This document shows, in pieces, positions 1 through 7,655 of a stretch of DNA of 64,000 nucleotides. The translations under genes and the position numbers were made by a program. The notes under the pieces were generated by a model. It was not told the DNA's origin. It saw only the letters and a list, made by a program, of their open reading frames with translations, and searched no databases. The DNA comes from Neostapfia colusana (taxonomy: Eukaryota; Streptophyta; Magnoliopsida; Poales; Poaceae), in NCBI GenBank assembly GCA_030760725.1, contig JASWHV010000009.1, forward strand, positions 88,648,780 to 88,712,779, given 5' to 3'. The first letter of the stretch is position 1, and every line of letters starts with the position of its first letter.

Positions 1-1
1 C

Positions 2-2497
2 TCTGGATATCACCAGATAAATCGGGCGGAGGATATTCCGAAGACGGCCTTCTCGATGAGATATGGATTATATGAATATCTCATCATGTCATTTGGTCTC
101 ACAAACGCTCCAGCCCATTTCATGTATCTCATGAACTCGGTGTTCATGCCGGAGCTGGACAAGTTCATGGTACTGTTCATCGATGATATCTTGGTTTACT
201 CCAAGACAGAAGCCGAACATGCCGAACACTTGAGAATCGTTCTTCAACGATTGCGAGACCACAAGCTCTACGCCAAGTTCAGCAAATGCGATTTTTGGAT
301 CAGCCAAGTGCCATTCTTGGGACATATCATCTCAGTGGAAGGCATTGCGGTTGACCCAAGCAAAATAGAGCAAGTGCTGAAATGGAAAGCTCCCACTTCA
401 GTTCACGAAGTCAGAAGCTTCCTCGGGTTAGCGGGATACTATCGGAGATTCATTCCAAGCTTCTCCAAGCTCGCTAAACCGATGACAGAATTGCTGAAGA
501 AGGGAACGAAATATGTTTGGAACACGGCGTGTGAAGGAGCGTTCCAGGCATTGGTGAAGCATCTCACCACAGCCCCGGTCTTAGCTCAACCGGATACAAC
601 AAAGCCCTTCGACATGTATTGTGACGCGTCTAGTATCGGGCTAGGCTGCGTGTTGATGCAGGGAGGACGTGTGGTCGCGTATGGCTCACGCCAACTTCGG
701 AACCATGAGCAGCATTATCCCACTCATGATCTTGAGCTTGCTGCACTGGTGTTGGCGCTGAAAATGTGGAGGCACTATCTCCTGGGGAATCTGGTGCATC
801 TCTACACCGACCACAAGAGCTTAAAATACATTTTCACCCAGAAGGAGCTGAACATGAGGAAAAGGAGGTGGTTAGAATTGATCAAAGATTATGAAGTTGA
901 GATTCATTACCACCCCAGCAAGGCGAATGTGGTTGCTGACGCGCTGAGTCGGAAATCACATGTCCATCACCTCACCATTACCCCGGTGGAGGAGGAAGAG
1001 CCGAGTTTATACTTGGTTCCTTATGGATCGCTGTACAACCTTGCCCTCATCCCTACTATTAGGGAGGACATCATTGCAGCTCAGAAGACGGATAAAGGCA
1101 TGGCACATCTCCGGAGACGGATAGACAATGGAGAGATCAAATGTTTCCGGAAAGATAATGAGGGGACGCTGTGGTTCAATTACCGAATAGTCGTACCCCG
1201 AGATATGGAACTGAGGAGGAAGATCCTCGATGAAGCTCACTTGTCCAAATACTCCATTCATCCAGGCAGCAACAAAATGTACCAAGATTTGAAGAAGAAA
1301 TTTTGGTGGACACGGATGAAGCGGGAGGTAGCGAAGTACGTATCCGAGTGCGATACGTGCCGACGAGTGAAAGCTGATCACATGAAGAAATCAGGGCTGT
1401 TGCAACCCCTGAAGATCCCGGCATGGAAATGGGAAGATGTGAGCATGGATTTCATTGTGGGATTACCCCTAACATCCAACAAGCATGATTCCATTTGGGT
1501 AATCGTTTACCGGTTAACCAAGACGGCTCACTTCATTCCGGTGAATACACGTTACAATGCCGGCAAATATGCGGAGCTATACATAGCAAAGATTCTGTGT
1601 TTGTACGGGGTACCCAAGACCATCGTCTCAGATCGAGGTGCATTATTTGTATCTCGCTTTTGGGGGCAGCTACACGCTGCATTGGGTACTAAGTTGATCA
1701 GGAGCTCCGCCTATCACCCTCAAACAGATGGGAAAACAGAGAGGGTGAACCAAGTATTAGAAGACATGTTGAGAGCATGTGCCATCCACCATGGTAGGAA
1801 CTGGGATGATCACCTACCATTGGCGGAATTCTCGTACAACAACTGTTATCAGGCGAGTATCAAGATGGCACCCTACGAAGCTCTCTACGGTCGTAAATGC
1901 CGCACCCCATTAAATTGGTGCGAGTCCGGTGAAAGGGTCACATTCGGGGTTGATGTGGTGAACGACGCCGAAGAGCGTGTTCGGGTGATTCAAGCTAACT
2001 TGAAGGCTGCTCCATCCCGACAGAAGAGCTACGCCAATAAGAGGCGTAGACCGTTGCACTTTGATGTTGGGGAACACATGTACCTCCACGTGTCTCCGAT
2101 GAAAGGCGTGCACCGGTTCGGTGTCAAGGGGAAGCTCGCTCCGCGTTTCATTGGACCCTATGCTATCACCGAGAAGTGCGGACCAGCGGCGTATCGATTG
2201 GAGTTACCGGCATCTCTTGCTGGTGTCCATGATGTTTTTCATGTTTCGCAACTGCGAAAATGTTTAAAGCATACAGCTTCTGTTCCTACTGAAGACATCG
2301 GTGAGGTGAAACCGGATTTAACATATGAGGAATATCCGGTGGAAATTCTTGATGAGAAAGCCCGAACCACGCGTAGCAGAACATTGTGGTTCTACAAGAT
2401 CCTCTGGAGCAACCACAACGCTGAGGAAGCGACGTGGGAGAGCGAGGAGTTCCTTCGCTCAAATTACCCGGAGTTCATGGCTTCTCAACACGGGTAA
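2..2497 (+). CDS. pol: pol 3' part of element A: RT, RNase H, integrase, chromodomain
   Basis: Uninterrupted frame entering from the left edge, so the protein is N-terminally incomplete. Counting from the Met at 56: the RT active-site motif FIDD lies at residues 41-44 (the second and third palm aspartates); RNase H has YCDAS near 188-192 and YTDHK near 250-254; the integrase has the H-H-C-C zinc site (H395, H402, C432, C435) and the D,D-35-E core (D465, D526, E562). A chromodomain fills about 752-808. The chromodomain is expected to bind chromatin and steer integration. An Asp-to-Tyr change in the VIVYRLTK segment of the integrase is shared with element X and so predates their split. The frame ends 66 bp before the LTR. 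It is about 99% identical by eye to 22382-24877, which belongs to X. Confidence 0.93.
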   Translation, partial: SGYHQINRAEDIPKTAFSMRYGLYEYLIMSFGLTNAPAHFMYLMNSVFMPELDKFMVLFIDDILVYSKTEAEHAEHLRIVLQRLRDHKLYAKFSKCDFWISQVPFLGHIISVEGIAVDPSKIEQVLKWKAPTSVHEVRSFLGLAGYYRRFIPSFSKLAKPMTELLKKGTKYVWNTACEGAFQALVKHLTTAPVLAQPDTTKPFDMYCDASSIGLGCVLMQGGRVVAYGSRQLRNHEQHYPTHDLELAALVLALKMWRHYLLGNLVHLYTDHKSLKYIFTQKELNMRKRRWLELIKDYEVEIHYHPSKANVVADALSRKSHVHHLTITPVEEEEPSLYLVPYGSLYNLALIPTIREDIIAAQKTDKGMAHLRRRIDNGEIKCFRKDNEGTLWFNYRIVVPRDMELRRKILDEAHLSKYSIHPGSNKMYQDLKKKFWWTRMKREVAKYVSECDTCRRVKADHMKKSGLLQPLKIPAWKWEDVSMDFIVGLPLTSNKHDSIWVIVYRLTKTAHFIPVNTRYNAGKYAELYIAKILCLYGVPKTIVSDRGALFVSRFWGQLHAALGTKLIRSSAYHPQTDGKTERVNQVLEDMLRACAIHHGRNWDDHLPLAEFSYNNCYQASIKMAPYEALYGRKCRTPLNWCESGERVTFGVDVVNDAEERVRVIQANLKAAPSRQKSYANKRRRPLHFDVGEHMYLHVSPMKGVHRFGVKGKLAPRFIGPYAITEKCGPAAYRLELPASLAGVHDVFHVSQLRKCLKHTASVPTEDIGEVKPDLTYEEYPVEILDEKARTTRSRTLWFYKILWSNHNAEEATWESEEFLRSNYPEFMASQHG

Positions 2498-2528
2498 GTC
2501 CCTACTACATCGCTATCTCTTCTTTTGA

Positions 2529-2545
2529 AATCTCGGGACGAGATT
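2529..2545 (+). other. Inverted repeat between pol stop and PPT
   Basis: AATCTCG-GGA-CGAGATT is a perfect 7-bp inverted repeat with a 3-nt loop, 31 bp after the pol stop and a few bases before the polypurine tract. The same structure occurs at 24909-24925 (X), 11712-11728 and 21148-21164 (B, element strand) and 63752-63768 (G, 8-bp stem). It has one mismatch in H (32528-32544) and is decayed in E and D, the older copies. Confidence 0.75.
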
Positions 2546-2549
2546 CTTT

Positions 2550-2563
2550 TAAGGGGGGTGGGA
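2550..2563 (+). promoter_or_regulatory. Polypurine tract of element A
   Basis: A purine run (AAGGGGGGTGGGA) directly before the TG that opens LTR-A. In LTR retrotransposons this tract primes plus-strand DNA synthesis. The X and H copies read AAGGGGGGAGGGA. Confidence 0.92.
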
Positions 2564-4439
2564 TGTAAAAGCCCAAGAAAAGGGTCTTGCAAAAACTTTT
2601 CTTCACCCCACAACACCACAGTTCTTGTTATGGATAGATGGTGAAAAAGTGGGAAGAGCAAGTAACCTCCATCAAAAGAGGGGTTAGAGGGGAAGCCTAC
2701 ACTTTCCCAAAGTGGGGATTCTACACATGACACATGAGGGGTGATTCAAAACTGTTGCATTCAAATTCATGGTTGTAGCATCTAAAACAGGGATCAAAGT
2801 GCATAATTGGATTCCTCAGGTCCAAATTAGTGGGGAGGCAGAGTTTCAATAATTTTTGTGAAGGTTTGCTACCCATTTTTCCAAAAACGATTCAAATATG
2901 CAAAGAATTCAAATATACATTTGAATTTGAGGGAAATTTGCCAAACCCTACAAATGGAGCTCAGTTTGAGACACCCAACATTTGAATTCATCATTTGTCA
3001 AGTTTTGGAGATCTTTTGAGAGGTGGGAGAGCACGACCAGTGGGGCTCACATGTCATTGGGTGGAATAGACTTAGCCCCAAGTCTTGGCCGCGCAGTCTT
3101 GTCAGCACCTTCCTCACTTCCTAGCGGCCCTCCTCGACCAATATTCAAGGAATATGACCCAGAAATGGCCGGGTTCTGGTTGTTTTTCGGGCCGCCATAG
3201 AATAATAGCTCGGGTCACCGCGGAGCCCTAGGTTGCCGACCGTTTCATGGGATTTGGCGGCCATTTCCATCAACTCCGAACTCCCACGGTGCTCCCCGAC
3301 CCTTTGCCGATCGTTTTTATGCATTGTAACGCATTCCCGACCACGCCGGAACCCTAACCGCCGCTGTCACCGTCGGGAGCCCTGGTCCGGTGAGCTACGG
3401 CCGCCGGCGAACCCCGAGATGAGTTCAGCGTCGTGAGTTAGGGCGGGGCGGCGAGTTTGGGGTCGGGAGACGGCCGGGAAAGCAGTTCCGGTGACGCTCG
3501 CCGGAGTGCGCCGCCACGGACCCCTGTTTGGCGCGAGGAAGGAGAAGACTGCCGGGTGGGACCCACTGGCAGACATTTAAACAATTTGAAATGTCCAGTT
3601 TGTAGATCAAACTTTGGAGGACCACAACTTGGGGTAGGAGAGTCCAAAAATCATGAAACAAATTTTGTTGGATTCCTCTAACAGATTAAAATCCAAATAT
3701 GAAAACCAATTTGTATGAAACCCCTTAATTAATTCTGGAAAATTCTTTAAAGCTTTTCAGCAAAAGAATTTTAGAGGGAGTTTGGTTCATCCAAAAATCC
3801 GCAAATTTTGCCAGAATGTTCCTTAGGATGTTGGTGAACCGTTGTAAAAGTTTCAGACCATTTGGAGTTGATTTGGTCAGAGCAATTCAAATGTAAAAGT
3901 GCTGTGTTCATTTGAATACAGAAACATTTTCAGAGAATTTCTAAAACTTGGAAATTCAGTTCTGGGCAAATCTTAGCTCCTAAAATGCTAGGAAAATTCA
4001 TGCAATCTCTATGAGATGTAATTGAAATTGTATTCACTAAGTTGGGCATGAACAGGGGTATTACGTCAGAATTAATTCTTCTTTGCTTATTTGCTAAGAG
4101 AATTATTCTGAGCAAACCACTCCATGAAAAGTGCTAGTGTTTGGTCCAGAGAGTTTTCTTGTGACAAGGAACTCACACAAAATTTCTCAGCTCCATTGGA
4201 GCTCTGGATCACCCCTGTCCTGTTTAACCACTTGAGGGATTAATATGGAAAAGGGGGAAAACCACTTAGCACTTAACCATGTACTTAGGTCCAAACCCAA
4301 ACCACTAAACCCTAGTTCCATTTTAAATTCTTAAACAGAGTTCCAGTTGTTAGAAACTGGTGATAAGAACTAATAGCAGTAGTATTACAATAAACTTGTA
4401 TGCATATTCATTAACATGTAGTATTTCAATAACGTGTAG

Positions 4440-5642
4440 TCGCTGAAGGCGAGGAAGCTCTGGAGGTTCTCGACTTCCTGCTTCCTGAGGAAGAACTGAC
4501 TCCTGACCAGCAGCAACAAGGCAAGCCCCGGTTTGAATTAACCCTTTTATAAGTTTTACTTTGTTTACATGAGTCATGTGAAGTATGATTCTGCATTAGG
4601 TGTAGGATGAATGGAACCCCACTTGCATAACCAAAGGTTCCTAAAAGAGTGAGGGTAGTGTCTAAGACCTGGGGTAGAAAGGCTATGCTTAAAGATTCAT
4701 AGGGCTTCGGTACAAGTCGAGTAGTTGGAATCTACTCGTGAGATAGGCTTGGGACACACGGGTTCGGTTGAGTGATGTGAGATCACTTTAGTAATGAAAA
4801 TGAGACTAGGCAGGGGCTAGGGCGCAGCAAGAGGAAGTCTTGTGTGCGCAGCCCTGCCAGTGTCGATTGAGGACCGATCCGTGTGCGGCCCTGCTGAACA
4901 AGTATTGAACGTACCGAAGGCATATCGGATATATGGGCCCCGATAAACTGATGTAGCCTAAACCTCCGGGCGTCGAGGCATAACACACCGATTTATAGGT
5001 GTAGGTTGAGGGCAGCAAGGTGGAAATCTGCCAACGGGCATAGAGAGATGCTACGCGTGGGGAACCTCCTGCTCGTTTCGGTGCGACCGGTTCAACGTTT
5101 GGGCTGTGGGGTGAAAGGTTGTCCCATACAACATCGAGTGAGCGTGCTGTGCAGGTCCACGGGTGGGCGTACGTGACGTGCTCTTTGGGTTTCCCTGCAG
5201 GTGTATATCGAGTCGATTCGCCGTCCCTCACGGTGACGAGTACCGCTTGTTCACTGCGTCGTAACGTAGACTAATGAATGAAATGTTATGATTCAATATT
5301 GCTGTTATGATATAATTGTATTGCTACATTTGTGCCACCAAAGATTGGTCACTAAATTTCAGATTCATGAACCGTTAACTTGTAGCTAAAAGATGAACTA
5401 AGGACGAACTTGTATTCGTGTCCATTTGCTGCAACATTGCTATCCTATGTCATGGTACACCTCATGTAGAGTTTCATGCTTAGGTGAGTCGGTTAAGCCT
5501 TGTTGAGCCTTCGTGCTCACAGTTGCTACTTAAGTATTTTTCAGGTGAGGAGCCACCAACGGACTCGGAGTACGAGTCTACCGGCGAGGGTTACCCTCCG
5601 TCGGGGACCACGGCTGAGTGGGAGCCGTACACGCCGCGCTGA
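4440..5642 (+). CDS. Putative spliced LTR-encoded acidic protein, two 3' exons (LTR-A)
   Basis: Exon e2 is 4440-4520 and exon e3 is 5545-5642, which ends in TGA. The intron between them (4521-5544) starts GCAAGC after CAACAAG and ends TTTTTCAG, a GC-AG type. Exon e2 follows an AG (GTGTAG|TCGCTG) and begins with the last two bases of a codon; e2 ends with one base and e3 supplies two, so the frame is continuous. The peptide is rich in Glu, Asp and Pro: the e2 part contains EVLDF and PDQQQQG, the e3 part ends AEWEPYTPR. An in-frame TAA stands just upstream of e2, so e2 must be reached by splicing. The upstream coding exon is not identified; a GC-rich block ending at a GTGAGC donor (3390) is a candidate but has no in-frame ATG. 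AATAAA follows 98 bp after the stop. No known domain is recognised. The evidence is conservation across all nine LTR copies in the window. Confidence 0.5.
4719..4737 (+). other. Conserved inverted repeat in the LTR putative intron
   Basis: GAGTAG-TTGGAAT-CTACTC lies about 200 bp into the putative GC-AG intron. Equivalents on the element strand: X 27695-27713 (first pair lost), H 35202-35220 (pairs kept through G-T wobbles), D 57225-57243, B 8855-8874 (10 bp arms less the 2-nt centre) and 18291-18308, E 40099-40116 and 51500-51517 (one wobble), G 60891-60908. Confidence 0.6.
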
Positions 5643-5838
5643 GCTGAGACGTGCAGCTATTGTAGGTTGCCCTAGGGCTGGGCAACCGACTTTTGCTAGA
5701 TAGGCGGGCGTGAGTTGTACAAAAGAAACTTCCGCTGTGTAATAAAAGACCCTAGTTTGTAACTGAGAAGTGTACTACTTTGTACAATTCAGTTGTTTTC
5801 CCATGTAATATATTGTGTTCTTATGACGTGTGCTGTCG

Positions 5839-5859
5839 GGTGTCGCATCGTGCGGCACC
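5839..5859 (+). other. Covarying hairpin near the LTR 3' end
   Basis: GGTGTCGCA-TCG-TGCGGCACC pairs over 9 bp with one G-T wobble, about 40 bp before the LTR end and 45 bp before the PBS. Equivalents: X 28814-28834; H 36365-36385 (GGTGCCGC with GCGGCACC); D 58344-58364 (one mismatch); B 7700-7720 and 17135-17155; E 38968-38988 and 50344-50364; G 59737-59757 (family 2 stem GGTGCTG with CAGCACC). Confidence 0.65.
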
Positions 5860-5903
5860 ACCCTCTGCGATCCTGGATGGGCGGATTCCGGTTCGCCACA
5901 GCC

Positions 5904-5915
5904 TGGTATCAGAGC
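5904..5915 (+). promoter_or_regulatory. Primer-binding site, initiator tRNA-Met type
   Basis: TGGTATCAGAGC starts 3 bp after the LTR end. This is the standard plant tRNA-iMet primer complement that starts minus-strand synthesis. Its presence immediately right of LTR-A shows that an internal region in the same orientation begins here. Confidence 0.93.
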
Positions 5916-7655
5916 TGCATTGGGGATAGCACAGTACTTAAGGACTGTATTATGGGAAAAACTTAGGTTTACGGTGAGGATTCGGTAGTTGCCCAAGTAA
6001 GGACTATATTAGAATAGTTACTTAAAGTGGCAAGACTAACCTATGTGTTATAATTCTGAATTTTCATTATATAACGACGCACCTACACTCTGGTGAGAAT
6101 GGTAAGGAACGCCACCGAAAGTGGTTCAATTTCGGTTAGCTCTCCCTGACGAGGAACGTGGTTCAGGGATTTGTCTCACAGCTTGGTGTGAGACGTCAAT
6201 ATGAAACTCTTGGACTCTTCATGTTCCTGAGTTCATATGAAACGCTGATCCCTAGCGTGCATTAGGCAAGTGAGTGGAGACCCATCGCGTGGTCAGTAAC
6301 GCGAGAGTGTGTTCGTCTGGAAGTAGCCCAGGGGGACATACACAGCGCTTGCCATCGGCGTGCCCTGCAGGGCAGTAGGTGGTATCTGTTGGGTTGATAA
6401 CATTCGCAACCGTGACGACCCGTTCGTGACATACTCGGGTTCCCCGTCGTGTGGTGTTGAAACACGATCACGTACCTTGAGACGTGACCTAACTCAAGGA
6501 CGGCCGTATGACAATGATACGAGCGTTTGTATTTAATTTCAAATATGATTCTGCCTGAAATGAAACCAATCATTGAGTGCACCATTATTGTGTGGTCTTC
6601 TGCAGGTACTAACAACGTATGTATCCGTGTAGAAAACGTGTGCGAGAGAGCGTTTAGTGCCACACTTGAGACGTATATGCCGGTATAATCCAGTTAGAAT
6701 TTTCTTTTGTGAGGACCGTAGTACCGAGATATTGTAGGCATATGCATGAAAATATAGATAACAAGGAACTAAAATCATTAGGTTCAACAATTAAGACCCT
6801 GGTTGGGTATAAGAATGGGATAGTGGAGCAGGATAGCCAAAGGGATGAAAAACAGAGTGCTCTGTTTGGGCAGCAAGTTTGCTGATCTTCAACAGGGCAT
6901 AACTCACAGTTCTTTTAGCCCAGGGAGGTTTGCTATATAGTTCTGGAAAGGTAATTAAGTACTCTACAACTTTGTTGTAGACTTCCAGAGCTGAAACACA
7001 CCTTAAGGTGGCTTAATGCCCAGAGAAATGTAAACTGTCCAGAACAAGGACAGAGTGAAACATTCTCTGGACTATTCTGCTTTTCAATGATAACTCCCAG
7101 TAGAAAAATCAAAAATTTTCATATAATACATCCTTAGAAAGAGTAATATATGTGTTACATTTTTGCAATTCAAAGATTCTGAAATTTCGGCACAAATTTC
7201 AGTGGAAACTCGAATTGAAAACAGCAACTTCCAAGGGAGGTGCTGTGAAAATCCTTCCAGAAATTCTGCTGACTTTGAATTAGCATAACTTTTTAACTAT
7301 AGCTTATATGGGGGCAAATGAGTACTCGTTGGAAATATACTGAAGTTAACTTTAACTTTGGTGCTCAGCTTGAGTCATGAAAATGTCCAGAACCAGATCA
7401 AAACTTGGAATAGGTAGAAACTGGTCATTCTGACAGAAGAATGACAGTTGAACTCATTGGAGATGGTGTTGTACCGTAAGGGTGGTATACGTGATGACAA
7501 CGCGATGGTAATATCTCGTAGTGACCAAACCTAGTTATGGTGAGCTTCCAAAGTGGAGGTTCATCAAGTTGGATTAAACTAGCTTATGTTTGGTCTGGTA
7601 ATGGTGTAGCTTGTGCAAAGTTATTACATTATCTACACACGAGATGTATCGCATG
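5916..7655 (+). mobile_element. Leader of unit X, cut by element B
   Basis: Untranslated leader between PBS and the expected ORF0/gag. It contains no convincing ORF. Short blocks match the leader of B read on its own strand (for example the AACCTAT..TGTTAT and GAGACC..CGTGG patches), which supports common descent. It stops at the left end of element B. The bases just before B are GCATG, the presumed target duplication, but its partner cannot be found because the right side of B is deleted. Confidence 0.8.

Larger units (their letters stand above)
2564..5900 (+). repeat. LTR-A (3337 bp), shared by element A and unit X
   Basis: Begins TGTAAAAGCC after a PPT and ends CGCCACA just before a PBS, so both ends are defined. 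It is the 3' LTR of A and the apparent 5' LTR of X. It matches LTR-C (24944-28875) with roughly 38 hand-counted differences, about 1.1%. It lacks 594 bp present in LTR-C: the gap lies between 3086 and 3087 and has TT microhomology. Contents: AT-rich U3 start, GC-rich block about 3080-3560, AT-rich block about 3570-4435, two coding-like exons (4440-4520 and 5545-5642), poly(A) signal AATAAA at 5741-5746, and a hairpin at 5839-5859. Confidence 0.93.

Noticed and set aside
1007..1424. Minus-strand ORFs of 80-124 codons inside pol of A, repeated in X and H
   Set aside because: They are antisense shadows of pol whose conservation follows from the sense frame.
2482..2500. Splice donor (GGGTAAGT) overlapping the pol stop codon of A, feeding the LTR exons
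   Set aside because: The phase does not fit: joining to e2 gives an immediate stop. H, D and B keep only GGTAA there, which is explained by the Arg/Gly-stop codons.
3233..3681. Overlapping ORFs of 67-78 codons on both strands in the GC-rich block of LTR-A and LTR-C
   Set aside because: Low-complexity Arg/Pro-rich translations in several frames with no ATG-based conserved start. They are kept only as context for the unresolved first exon.
4546..4553. TTTTATAAG after the GGCAAGCCCCGGTTTG motif as the LTR promoter
   Set aside because: The 16-mer is better explained as the end of exon e2 plus a GC splice donor, and the T/A-rich stretch is then intronic. It is not fully excluded.
5904..5915. tRNA gene remnant
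   Set aside because: Only the 12 bases complementary to the tRNA 3' end are present, next to an LTR; it is a primer-binding site.
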